A DNA stretch of 64,000 nucleotides from assembly GCF_006438845.1 (NCBI RefSeq), contig NZ_RCZJ01000002.1, positions 571,145 to 635,144 of the forward strand, given 5' to 3'. This stretch comes from Variovorax ginsengisoli (GTDB lineage: Bacteria; Pseudomonadota; Gammaproteobacteria; Burkholderiales; Burkholderiaceae_C). The stretch's first letter is position 1. Every line of letters begins with the position of its first letter. Positions 45,349 through 53,961 of this stretch are shown in pieces. Below the pieces are notes generated by a model. That model did no database searches, was not told the DNA's origin, and saw nothing but the letters and a program-made list of their open reading frames with translations. Both the position numbers and the translations under genes were made by a program.

Positions 45349-45606
45349 ATGTCCGATCTCACCTCCCTTTTCGAAGCCGCCCAGGCCAGTTCCAAACTGC
45401 TTGCCGAGCGCCCCGACAACCCGACGCTGCTCAAGATCTACGCGCTCTACAAGCAGGCGACCGAGGGCGACAACGCCGCCAAGCGGCCCAGCTTCAGCGA
45501 CGTCGTCGCCCGCGCCAAGTGGGACGCCTGGACAGCACAGAAGGGTTTGTCGGCCGACGAAGCGAAGCAGAAGTACGTCGACCTGATCGACTCACTGCGC
45601 GCCTGA
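45349..45606 (+). CDS. Acyl-CoA-binding protein
   Basis: An 85-residue four-helix protein of the ACBP family that binds long-chain acyl-CoA. It shows the hallmark LKIYALYKQATEGD and AKWDAWTAQKGLSADEAKQKYVDLI. It lies near the phasin-like protein, so a link to lipid or PHA metabolism is plausible. Its 3' end overlaps the convergent aminopeptidase gene by 15 bases. Confidence 0.92.
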   Translation: MSDLTSLFEAAQASSKLLAERPDNPTLLKIYALYKQATEGDNAAKRPSFSDVVARAKWDAWTAQKGLSADEAKQKYVDLIDSLRA

Positions 45607-46716
45607 GCGCTGCGCGGTATTGGCGGGCGGCGCGCCGCCTAGCAGCGCGGCATGCCGTTCGGCCTTCGGCAGCGCGGCGAGCTTTTTGACCACTGCATAG
45701 AAGCGCGGCCAGTCACGGCCCTCGCGCTCGTACAACGCCTCGAAGCCCGGCACCAGGTCGTCGTAGGCGGCCTGCGCGCCGAACACCGCGTTGTTGGCAC
45801 GTGCCGCCCAGGCGTCGTAAGCCGCCTGCCGCTGCGGCGGCCAGCCGCTGCGCAGTGCGGCGAAGTCGGCACGGAAGGCGTCCATCGCTTCGCGCTTCAT
45901 CGCCTCCACCGCCGGCCAGTCCTGGGCGACCGCCTGCGGCGAGCTGTAGACCGCCTGCAGGCGGCGCCGCGTGGCGAAGGTCAGCGCACGAAACTGTTGG
46001 CGGCGTGCGTCGTACTGCGCGTATTCGCTGCGCGCCGCGTCGCTCGCCTGCGTGGTCAGCCAGCGTGCGCCACCGATGCGCTCCACGGCCGTCGCGAACG
46101 ACTCGTTGAAGAGCGTGTCGCCCGCCACGTACACCAGCTGGTGCGTGAGCTCGTGGAAGATCAACCGCGCCAGTTCGCCTTCGGGGTAGCCGATGAAGGT
46201 GCTCAGCAGCGGATCGCCGCCGGCCCAGTTGAGCCAGCCCAGCGTCGAATACGCCGGCACGGGGTACACGGCGGCCTCCAGCCCCGCAAGGCGCTGCGCC
46301 TCGGCTTCGGCCTTGGCCTGCGCCTCGTCGTAGTAGCCGCGGTAGCCGACACAGCCGGCCACTGGAAAGCACCAGGTCTTGAGCGTCAGCGAGTACGGCG
46401 GCGCGGCCACGACGTTCCAGACCGCCGCGTTGCGATGCAGGTCCGCGTAGCCGGTGTAGCTGGGGTTGTCCGGCAACTGCAGCTCGGTCACTGCAAAGCG
46501 ACGGATGCGTTGGGTGAGTTCGAGCTTGGCCCTGAGCGCCGCCGGCGTAGCCGGGTCGTCGAGCCATTGCGGCACCGGCCGCGCGGCGCGCATCACGCCG
46601 AGGTGGCCGCTGGCCGACTGCCAGTAGTAGCCGAGGTCGGCGCAACCGGCGAGCATGCCGACCGCCATCAGCAGCGGCGCGACGACGGCAAGCCGCTGCA
46701 TCGCCCTAAGCCGCAT
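45592..46716 (-). CDS. Predicted aminopeptidase lipoprotein (PF10023 type)
   Basis: A 374-residue protein with an N-terminal lipoprotein signal (lipobox LAGC, Cys25) and the zinc motif HELTH at residues 188-192, with a possible third ligand Glu205 (LFNESFATAVE). It matches the predicted aminopeptidase family previously called DUF2265. I chose ATG 46714-46716, which has GAGGG upstream, but the ATG at 46699-46701 is equally possible. It overlaps the oxidoreductase gene by 11 bases and the convergent ACBP gene by 15. Confidence 0.82.
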   Translation of the reverse strand: MRLRAMQRLAVVAPLLMAVGMLAGCADLGYYWQSASGHLGVMRAARPVPQWLDDPATPAALRAKLELTQRIRRFAVTELQLPDNPSYTGYADLHRNAAVWNVVAAPPYSLTLKTWCFPVAGCVGYRGYYDEAQAKAEAEAQRLAGLEAAVYPVPAYSTLGWLNWAGGDPLLSTFIGYPEGELARLIFHELTHQLVYVAGDTLFNESFATAVERIGGARWLTTQASDAARSEYAQYDARRQQFRALTFATRRRLQAVYSSPQAVAQDWPAVEAMKREAMDAFRADFAALRSGWPPQRQAAYDAWAARANNAVFGAQAAYDDLVPGFEALYEREGRDWPRFYAVVKKLAALPKAERHAALLGGAPPANTAQRSGAQ

Positions 46717-48805
46717 CGCCGCCCTCGACCGCGGGTTGGACTTCAACCAGGCAGTCGTAGAAGGTCGGGCCGCGCCCGAGGTCGGTCAGGCGCTGGCTGG
46801 TGAGCTGGTTGACGTTGGTGCCGTCGAAACCGAGCTTGCGCCACCAGATGCCCAGCCCGTGCACCACCCCCGGACGGGCCCGGCGCGACACCTCGGCGCG
46901 GCAGCGGTGCTCGCCGCGCTGATTGAACACACGCACCATCGCGCCGTCGACGATGCCGCGCGCGGCGGCATCGTCCGCGTGGATTTCCAGCAGAGGCTCG
47001 CCCTCGATGGCACGCAGGCTGGTGACGTTCACGAAGGTCGAGTTCAAGAAGTTGCGCGCAGGCGGCGAGATCATCGCGAGCGGGAACGCGGTCGAGCTGC
47101 CCACCGCTTCGTGGTTCGGTACGTGGTTCGGCAGGCCGTCCATGCCCTGGGCCGCCAGGCGCGCGCTGAAGAACTCGCAGCGCCCGGACGGCGTAGGAAA
47201 GTTGCCGTCGGCGAACGGCGCGTCGGGCAGGCGCAAGGTCGTGAAGCCCTGGGCGTGCATCTGCGCGACGTCGATGGCGCCCGGCGCGAAGGCGGCGGCG
47301 CACAGCGCCTCGTCGTCGTCCGAGAAGCAGGGCTCGTCGAAGCCCATGCGGCGCGCCAGTTCACGAAACACCCAGGCATTGCTGCGCGCTTCGCCGCGCG
47401 GCGCCACCGCCGGACGATTGAGCAGCACGTCGGTGTGGCCGTAGCTGGTGTGGATGTCCCAATGCTCGATCTGCACCGTGGCGGGCAGCAGGTAGTCGGC
47501 GTAGTCGGCCGTGTCGGTCTGGAACTGCTCGAGCACCACGGTGAACAGATCGTCGCGCGCGAAGCCGGCGGCCACCTTGCCCGATTCCGGCGCCACCGCC
47601 ACCGGGTTGCTGTTGTAGACCACGACCGCGCCCACCGGCGGCCCACCCGACAGCGCCTGCGCGTCGCCCGTGAGCGCGTCGCCGATGCAGCTCATGTTGA
47701 TGGTGCGCGGCTGACGGCCCGCCAGCAGGTCGGGCCGCTGCAGCGCCGCGCGGTCGACCGGGAACGCGCCCGAACTGCTCAGCAGGAGGCCGCCCGCGCG
47801 ATCGCGCCACGCGCCGACCAACGCCGGCAGGCAGGCGATCGCACGCGCCGCATTGCCGCCGCCGTGCACCCGCTGCATGCCGTAGTTGAGGCGGATCGCG
47901 GCGGGCTTCGTCAGCCCGTAGTCGCGCGCCAGGTCGGCGATCTGCGCCGCCGGCACGCCGCACACGGCCGCCGCGCGCTCGGGCGGCCACTGCAACGCGC
48001 GCTCCCGCAATGCGTCCCAGCCCAGCGTGTGGCGCGCGATGTAGTCGTGGTCAAGCCAGTCGTGGACGATCAGCTCGTGCATCAACGCCAGCGCCAGCGC
48101 ACCGTCGGTGCCGGGCAGCAGCGCGACGTGTACGTCGCACTTGTCGGCGGTCTCGGTCTTGCGCGGGTCGATGCACACCAGCTTCGCGCCAGCCCGCTTG
48201 GCCGCCTGCGCATGGCGCCAGAAATGCAGGTTGCTGGCGATCGAGTTGCTGCCCCAGATCAAGATCAGCTTCGCCTCGGCGAAGAACTCGACCCGCATGC
48301 CGACCTTGCCGCCCAGCGTCTGGGTCAGGCCCTCGCCGCCAGCGGTGGAGCAGATGGTGCGATCGAGCAGCGACGCACCCAGCTTGTGGAAAAAACGACG
48401 GTCCATCGACTCGCCCTGCACCAAACCCATGGTGCCCGCGTAGCTGTAAGGCAGAATCGCGGCGGAATTGTTACTATTTGCAAAATCCTGTAAGCGCGTT
48501 GCAATGGCGTCCAGCGCGGTTTCCCAGGACACCCGCTCGAACTGTCCGCTGCCTTTGGGGCCGCTGCGCTTCATCGGATAGAGCACCCGCTCCGGATGCG
48601 TGCTGCGCTCGATGTAGCGCGACACCTTGGTACAGAGCACGCCGGCGGTGTGCGGGTGCGCCGGGTTGCCCTGCAGTTTGACGGCCACGCCGTCCTGCAC
48701 GGTGGTGACCAGCGCACAGGTGTCGGGGCAGTCGTGCGGACAGGCGCCCAGCACGGTGTGTGACGGGGCAGGAGGCGGCGAAGAAACAACGGCGGCAGAG
48801 ACCAT
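46706..48805 (-). CDS. Molybdopterin (bis-MGD) oxidoreductase
   Basis: A 699-residue enzyme of the DMSO reductase/formate dehydrogenase superfamily. The N-terminal iron-sulfur motif is Cys22-x3-Cys26-x3-Cys30-x27-Cys58. Then follow ERVSWETALDAIA, the TICSTAGGEG region where the metal ligand would lie, IWGSNSIASNLHFW, and a C-terminal substrate domain (NEAVGSST-like HEAVGSSTAFP, LEIHADDAAARGI). There is no Tat signal, so it is cytoplasmic. No small or membrane subunit is next to it. The reaction is unknown. It is divergent from the receptor gene at 48867, 61 bases between starts. Confidence 0.9.
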   Translation of the reverse strand: MVSAAVVSSPPPAPSHTVLGACPHDCPDTCALVTTVQDGVAVKLQGNPAHPHTAGVLCTKVSRYIERSTHPERVLYPMKRSGPKGSGQFERVSWETALDAIATRLQDFANSNNSAAILPYSYAGTMGLVQGESMDRRFFHKLGASLLDRTICSTAGGEGLTQTLGGKVGMRVEFFAEAKLILIWGSNSIASNLHFWRHAQAAKRAGAKLVCIDPRKTETADKCDVHVALLPGTDGALALALMHELIVHDWLDHDYIARHTLGWDALRERALQWPPERAAAVCGVPAAQIADLARDYGLTKPAAIRLNYGMQRVHGGGNAARAIACLPALVGAWRDRAGGLLLSSSGAFPVDRAALQRPDLLAGRQPRTINMSCIGDALTGDAQALSGGPPVGAVVVYNSNPVAVAPESGKVAAGFARDDLFTVVLEQFQTDTADYADYLLPATVQIEHWDIHTSYGHTDVLLNRPAVAPRGEARSNAWVFRELARRMGFDEPCFSDDDEALCAAAFAPGAIDVAQMHAQGFTTLRLPDAPFADGNFPTPSGRCEFFSARLAAQGMDGLPNHVPNHEAVGSSTAFPLAMISPPARNFLNSTFVNVTSLRAIEGEPLLEIHADDAAARGIVDGAMVRVFNQRGEHRCRAEVSRRARPGVVHGLGIWWRKLGFDGTNVNQLTSQRLTDLGRGPTFYDCLVEVQPAVEGGDAA

Positions 48806-48866
48806 CGGGCGAGTCTAAGAGTTCCAGGCAGATGTTGGCGCGGACACGCGCGGAGGGGTTCGACAC

Positions 48867-49991
48867 ATGATCCATCGCAGGCATTTCTCGATCGCCGCCG
48901 GCGCGGCGGCGATCGGCGGTTTTCAGATGGCGCGCGCGCAAAGCGAAACGCCCATCGTGCTGGGCCAGTCGGCGCCATTCAGCGGTCCGGCGGCGCAGCT
49001 CGGCATCCAGTTCTATCAAGGCGCCAAGCTGTACCTCGACCAGTACAACGCGCAGCCTGGCCACCGCGACGTGGAGATCAGGTTCCTCGACGACGGCTAC
49101 GAGCCCGAGCGCAGCGTGGCCAACACGCAGAAGCTGATCGGCGACGACGCCTTCGCGCTGTTCGGCTACATCGGCACACCGACCAGCCTGGCGGCGCTGC
49201 CGCACGCGGTGAAGGACAAGGTGCCCTTCATCGCGCCGTTCACCGGCGCCATGGCGCTGCGCGAGCCCTTCAACCGCAACGTGTTCCACCTGCGAGCCTC
49301 GTACAACGACGAGACCGCGCTGATCGTCAAGCAGCTGACCCACCTGGGCCTGAAGAAGATCGCGGTCTTCTACCAAAACGACGCCTACGGCAAGGCTGGC
49401 CTCGACGGCGTCACGCTGGCCCTGGCGCAGCAGAACCTCAAGCCGACTGCGCTCGCGACGGTGGAGCGCAATTCGGTCAACGTGTCGGCCGCGGTGAAGA
49501 CGATCACCGCAGCGCGACCCGACGCGGTGGTGCAGGTGAGCGCGTACAACTCGTGCGCCGCGTTCATCCGCGAGGCGCGCAAGGCCGGCTTCGGCGGCAG
49601 CTTCTACAACGTGTCCTTCGTCGGCACCCAGGCGCTTTCCGACGAGCTCGGCAAGGAAGGCGCCGGCGTGATGGTGACGCAGGTCGTGCCCTCGCCGTAC
49701 AGCCCGGCCAATGCGATCACCCGCGAGTTCAGCGACGCGGCACGCAAGAGCGGCGGCGCCACCAAGCCCAACTTCTCGAGCATGGAAGGCTATCTGGCTG
49801 CCAAGGTGCTGACCGAAGGCCTGCGCCGCGCGCCGGGGAAAGTCACGCGCGACGGGTTGATCCAGGGGCTGGAGAGCATCGACCGCCAACAGTTCGGCGG
49901 CTTCGAGGTGTCGTTCTCGCCGAAGAACCACGTGGCGTCGAAGTTCGTCGAGCTCTCGATGATCACGGGCGACGGCCGCATCCGCACCTGA
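48867..49991 (+). CDS. Orphan Liv-type ABC transporter substrate-binding protein
   Basis: A 374-residue periplasmic receptor (Peripla_BP_6). The signal peptide is MIHRRHFSIAAGAAAIGGFQ with twin-arginine-like HRRHF, ending ARA-Q. The mature protein begins ETPIVLGQSAPFSGPAAQLG, and KKIAVFYQNDAYGKAGLDGV is a family block. No permease or ATPase genes flank it. Such orphan receptors may share the transporter of another operon, or sense a signal. The ligand is not predictable. Confidence 0.9.
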   Translation: MIHRRHFSIAAGAAAIGGFQMARAQSETPIVLGQSAPFSGPAAQLGIQFYQGAKLYLDQYNAQPGHRDVEIRFLDDGYEPERSVANTQKLIGDDAFALFGYIGTPTSLAALPHAVKDKVPFIAPFTGAMALREPFNRNVFHLRASYNDETALIVKQLTHLGLKKIAVFYQNDAYGKAGLDGVTLALAQQNLKPTALATVERNSVNVSAAVKTITAARPDAVVQVSAYNSCAAFIREARKAGFGGSFYNVSFVGTQALSDELGKEGAGVMVTQVVPSPYSPANAITREFSDAARKSGGATKPNFSSMEGYLAAKVLTEGLRRAPGKVTRDGLIQGLESIDRQQFGGFEVSFSPKNHVASKFVELSMITGDGRIRT

Positions 49992-50018
49992 GCGCGCGCC
50001 GGTCGACGCGCGCCGGCG

Positions 50019-51248
50019 TCACGCCAGCAGCTGCGTGACGGTGTGGATCAGCAGCCCCACCAGGCCGCCCACCAGCGTGCCGTTGATGCGGATGAACTGC
50101 AGGTCGCGCCCGATGTGGCGCTCCAGCTCCAGCGTCATTTCCTCCGCGTTCCACTGCCCCACCCGCTCGACGATGTAGCGCCGGATGTCTTCGCGGTAGC
50201 GCTCGATGGCCAGCGGCGCCGCGTCGGTGATCTGCTCGTTGATCCACCGGCGGAAGGGCTCGTCCTGCTGCAGCCGCTGCCCGGCCGACGCGGCCAGCGT
50301 CGCGATGCGCCGGCCGATGGTGGAGTCGCTGCGCCGCAGGTCGTCTTCGAGCCAGGCCAGCAGCTCGCCCCACAGGCCGTGCAGGTACTCGCCCACGGCC
50401 GGATGCGCCTGCAGTTCGGCGCGGATCTGCTCGCCGCGCTCGCGAAATTCCGGGTCGTGCTTGAGCCGCACCACGAAGTCGTCCATGAACGCGTCGAAGC
50501 GCCGCCGCAGCGGGTGCGCCGGATCGGCCGCGAGTTCGGCCAGCGTATGGGCCACGGCCGCGACGATCTTGCGGGTGGCGACGCGCGCCGCCATCTGGTC
50601 GAGGCCGACGTATTTCAACGTCTTGATCTCGCGCGCGATCGCCTCGGTGATGCGCGCCTGCACCTCCTCGCCCTCCACCACCGTCGCGACCTGCGCCAGC
50701 ACGTCGTCGAGCAACGCCTGGTGCCGGTTGCCGGCGGTGATGGCGTCCAGTGCCTGGCCCAGCAGGCGCGACAGGTCGAGCTGCGCCAGGCCGGCCGCCG
50801 CGGCGCGGCCGAGGAAGGCGCGCGCCCTCTCGTCGTCGAAGGCCACCAGGCCATACCGCACCACCGCCACCGCGTGCTCGCCCAGGCGCTCGCCATGCGC
50901 CGGCACCGACAGCCATTGCGCCAGGCGCGCCGCGGGATCGAACTCGCGCAGCTTGGCCAACACCTGCGGCGTGCTCAGGAAGTTGTCGAGGATGAAGCCG
51001 GCCAGCTTGGCGCCGATGCGATCCTTGTTGGCCGGGATGATGGCGGTGTGCGGAATCGGCAGGCCGAGCGGATGCCGAAACAGCGCCACGACCGCGAACC
51101 AGTCGGCAATCGCGCCGACCATCGCCGCCTCGGCAAAGGCGGCGACGTAACCCCAGGCGGGGTGCCGTGCTTCGAGCGCGTGCGCCACGCCGTAGAGCAC
51201 CGCGGCCCCGGCCAGCAGGCCGAGTGCGACGCGCTTCATGGTGTTCAT
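50019..51248 (-). CDS. DUF445-family membrane-associated protein
   Basis: A 409-residue protein of the DUF445 family. Two hydrophobic segments are at the N-terminus (ALGLLAGAAVLYGVAHAL and AEAAMVGAIADWFAVVALF, where the IADWFAVVALFRHPLGLPIPHTAIIP block is the family signature), and a final one near the C-terminus (INGTLVGGLVGLLIHTV). The middle is helical. Function is unknown. A start three codons on (MKRVALG) is also possible. Confidence 0.88.
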   Translation of the reverse strand: MNTMKRVALGLLAGAAVLYGVAHALEARHPAWGYVAAFAEAAMVGAIADWFAVVALFRHPLGLPIPHTAIIPANKDRIGAKLAGFILDNFLSTPQVLAKLREFDPAARLAQWLSVPAHGERLGEHAVAVVRYGLVAFDDERARAFLGRAAAAGLAQLDLSRLLGQALDAITAGNRHQALLDDVLAQVATVVEGEEVQARITEAIAREIKTLKYVGLDQMAARVATRKIVAAVAHTLAELAADPAHPLRRRFDAFMDDFVVRLKHDPEFRERGEQIRAELQAHPAVGEYLHGLWGELLAWLEDDLRRSDSTIGRRIATLAASAGQRLQQDEPFRRWINEQITDAAPLAIERYREDIRRYIVERVGQWNAEEMTLELERHIGRDLQFIRINGTLVGGLVGLLIHTVTQLLA

Positions 51249-51273
51249 GCCGGTGCGCGCTGCGTGCCTGGCA

Positions 51274-52515
51274 TCAGGCGATGGTCTGGGTCTTCGCGAG
51301 CCCCTGCAGGAACGCTTCGCAGCGAGCCAGTTGCTCCAGCGTGACGAACTCGTCGGGCTGGTGCGCCTGCGTGATGCTGCCCGGACCGCAGACGATGGTG
51401 GGGATCCCCGCGCCCTTGAAGAGCCCGGCCTCGGTGCCGAAAGCCACTTGCGTCACGCGTTCTTCGCCCGACAGACGCTGCGCCAGGCGCGTGATGGGGT
51501 CGCTGGCCGAGCCGAGGAAGCTCGGCACTTCGCAGATCGTCTCGAAGCTGAAGCCGGCATCGGGCGCGACCTTCTTCATCGGGCCTTCGAGCCGGTCGGC
51601 GTAGGCCAGCACTTCCTTTTGCATCTGCTGCGCGTCGGCGGTCGGCAGGTTGCGAAATTCGTAGTGGAATGCGGCGTCGCGCGGCACTACGTTGTCGGCG
51701 ATGCCGCCATGGAACTGGCCCACGCTGGCGGTGCTGAAAGGGACGTCGAAGCCTTCGTAGCGGCGCTCGTTCTGCTCGAAGCCTTCGGCCATGTCGCGCA
51801 CCTTGCCGACCACCCGCGCCGCCATCTCGATGGCGTTGACCGACTGCGGCGTGAGCGACGAATGCGCCTCCTTGCCGCGCACGCAGCAGCGGTAGCGGTA
51901 CACGCCCTTGTGCGCGATGGCCGGCACCATGCTGGTCGGCTCGCCGATGATGCAGGCGAGCGGCTTGACGCCCTGGTCCTTCATGTCGGCGATGAGTTCG
52001 CGCACGCCGAAGCAGCCGACCTCTTCGTCGTAGCTGAACGCGAAGTGCACCGCAAAGGGCGACTCGCTCTCCATGAAATGCTCGGCGTTGGCCAGCGCGA
52101 TGGCGATGAAGCCCTTCATGTCGGCAGCGCCGCGCCCGTAGAGCCGCGGGCTGCCCAGCGCGGCGAGCTCGTCCGCCGGGCCGACGGGCACCGGGCCGCC
52201 GCCCTCGGTGGGCCAATGCTGCACCATGGCCGAGAGCGGGTCGACGCTCCAGTCCTGCCCGTCCCACGGCACGGTGTCGGTGTGGCCCGAGACGACGATG
52301 CCGTTGCGCTTGCCCGCGCCCAGCGTCGCGAACAGGTTGGCCTTGGTCTTGTCGGCGTTGTAGGTGAGGCGGCTGCGCACACCGAGGCGGGCCAGGTGGT
52401 CGCTCACGAAGCCGATCAGCTCGAGGTTGCTGTTGGCGCTGACGGTGTTCATGCGCACCAGGGTCTGGGCCAGTTCGAGGCCGCGGGCGGAAAGAATGTG
52501 GGACATGTGCGCCAT
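51274..52515 (-). CDS. argE: Acetylornithine deacetylase ArgE
   Basis: A 413-residue M20-family metallopeptidase that deacetylates N-acetylornithine. Metal-site motifs: VVSGHTDTVPWDGQDW (His), GRGAADMKGFIA (bridging Asp) and YDEEVGCFG (Glu pair), GTEAGLFKGAGIPTIVCGPGSI near the end. The start could be MAHMSHIL (52515) or MSHIL (52506). Betaproteobacteria usually rely on ArgJ, so an ArgE-type enzyme here could also be a related deacylase. Confidence 0.87.
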   Translation of the reverse strand: MAHMSHILSARGLELAQTLVRMNTVSANSNLELIGFVSDHLARLGVRSRLTYNADKTKANLFATLGAGKRNGIVVSGHTDTVPWDGQDWSVDPLSAMVQHWPTEGGGPVPVGPADELAALGSPRLYGRGAADMKGFIAIALANAEHFMESESPFAVHFAFSYDEEVGCFGVRELIADMKDQGVKPLACIIGEPTSMVPAIAHKGVYRYRCCVRGKEAHSSLTPQSVNAIEMAARVVGKVRDMAEGFEQNERRYEGFDVPFSTASVGQFHGGIADNVVPRDAAFHYEFRNLPTADAQQMQKEVLAYADRLEGPMKKVAPDAGFSFETICEVPSFLGSASDPITRLAQRLSGEERVTQVAFGTEAGLFKGAGIPTIVCGPGSITQAHQPDEFVTLEQLARCEAFLQGLAKTQTIA

Positions 52516-52619
52516 TGTCTCGGAAGACGGATGGGACGGGTGGGGCGCGTGGGTGCGAACACGCTGTCACAGCGCGGGTGTAGGCTCCCCAGCGATTCAA
52601 CGACTCCTGGGATACCGCC

Positions 52620-53843
52620 ATGACCGCTTCGACCGACCGCGCCTTGACGCTCCGCCGCCGTACCGCCCTGTGGGTGCTGGGCACCACGGCCGCCCTGGCC
52701 GCCGCAGGCTGCGCCGCGCCGAGCCAGCCGATAGCCTTGCCGACCCTGGACGGCCGCCCGCCGCTGGTGGTGGCGCACCGCGGCGCGTCCGGCTACCTGC
52801 CGGAAGAAACGCTCGAGGCTTACACGCGCGCCATCGAACTCGGCGCCGACGTGATCGAGATGGACCTGTTGTCCACCAAGGACGGCGTGCTGGTGACCCG
52901 GCACGACCCCAACCTGGCGATCAGCACCGACGTGGCGAAACATCCCGAATTCGCGTCGCGCAAGAAGACGATGCAGGTCGACGGCGAGACGCAGACCGGC
53001 TGGTTCGTGCAGGACTTCACGCTCGCCGAGCTTCGCACCCTGGGCGCCATCTCGACCGACGCCGAGCGGCCACAGCAGTTCAACGGCCGCTTCAAGGTGC
53101 CGACCTTCCAGGAAGTGGTCGACCTGGCCAAGGCGAAGTCACGCGAGACCGGCCGCACCATCGCGATCTATCCGGAAACCAAGAACCCGACCTGGTTCCG
53201 CGACCTCGGCCTGCCGTTGGAAGAGAAGCTGATCGCCATCCTCGAAGCCGCCGGGTGGAACAGCAAGACGGCGCCGGTCTACGTGCAATCGTTCGAGCCC
53301 GGCAGCCTGAAGACCATGAAGGCCAAGGGCCTGAAGACGAAGCTGATCCAGTTGATCGACGGCGACGGCATCGACATGCGCACCGGCGCCATGACCTATG
53401 CGGTGCCGGTCGACCGCCCCTACGAGTGGACCAAGGCCGGCGACAAACGCAATTTCGACGTCATGGTGACGCCGGCCGGCCTGGCGGAGATCGCCACCTA
53501 CGCCGACGGCATCGGACCCTGGAAGCGCTACATCGTGAGCGTCAAGGGCATGATCGGGCCGGACGGCAAGCCGGTCGACATCAACGCCGACGGCAAGATC
53601 AACGACGCCGATGCCACCTCCGCCACGCCCACCACGCTGGTGGCCGACGCGCACCGCGCCGGGCTCTTCGTGCACCCTTTCACCTTCCGCAACGAGTCGC
53701 GCCGCCTGGCCCGCGATTACCAGGGCGACGCCAAGAACGAGTACATCGCGTTCTACCGGCTGGGCGTGGATGGGGTTTTCGCCGACTTCACCGACACCGC
53801 CCTGGCGGCGCGGGCCGCCTGGCTGAAGGAAACCGGACGCTGA
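52620..53843 (+). CDS. Glycerophosphodiester phosphodiesterase (lipoprotein)
   Basis: A 407-residue GDPD/GlpQ-like enzyme that splits glycerophosphodiesters into glycerol-3-phosphate and an alcohol. The catalytic set His53 (AHRG), Glu80 and Asp82 (IEMDLL), and His95 (RHDP) is present. An RRR-containing signal with lipobox LAAAGC (Cys31) suggests export and lipid anchoring. A dispersed repeat follows the stop. Confidence 0.9.
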   Translation: MTASTDRALTLRRRTALWVLGTTAALAAAGCAAPSQPIALPTLDGRPPLVVAHRGASGYLPEETLEAYTRAIELGADVIEMDLLSTKDGVLVTRHDPNLAISTDVAKHPEFASRKKTMQVDGETQTGWFVQDFTLAELRTLGAISTDAERPQQFNGRFKVPTFQEVVDLAKAKSRETGRTIAIYPETKNPTWFRDLGLPLEEKLIAILEAAGWNSKTAPVYVQSFEPGSLKTMKAKGLKTKLIQLIDGDGIDMRTGAMTYAVPVDRPYEWTKAGDKRNFDVMVTPAGLAEIATYADGIGPWKRYIVSVKGMIGPDGKPVDINADGKINDADATSATPTTLVADAHRAGLFVHPFTFRNESRRLARDYQGDAKNEYIAFYRLGVDGVFADFTDTALAARAAWLKETGR

Positions 53844-53858
53844 GGAGACACGCCGGAA

Positions 53859-53947
53859 CACCGCAGAACCGGCTTTGCCGGGCTGCCGGTGTTGCCCCCT
53901 GCGAGGGGGTGGGCGAAGCGATACGAAGTGCGCGCAGCCTGGGGGTG
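53859..53947 (+). repeat. Dispersed intergenic repeat, copy B
   Basis: About 89 bases between the phosphodiesterase stop and the amidohydrolase start match the minus strand of 14004-14095. The order of shared blocks is the same (ACACCGC, GAACCGGCT, GCCGGGC, GGTGTTG, GGCGAAG, AGTGCGC, CTGGGGG). The CCCCCTGCGAGGGGG inside forms a hairpin. The copy ends 14 bases before the next start. Confidence 0.75.
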
Positions 53948-53961
53948 TGCAACACTTCGTT

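Noticed and set aside
49992..50018. G+C-rich repeat between the orphan receptor and the DUF445 gene as a terminator
   Set aside because: The main feature is a direct repeat (CGCGCGCCGG twice); the only inverted pairing is six bases with a ten-base loop and no T-run.
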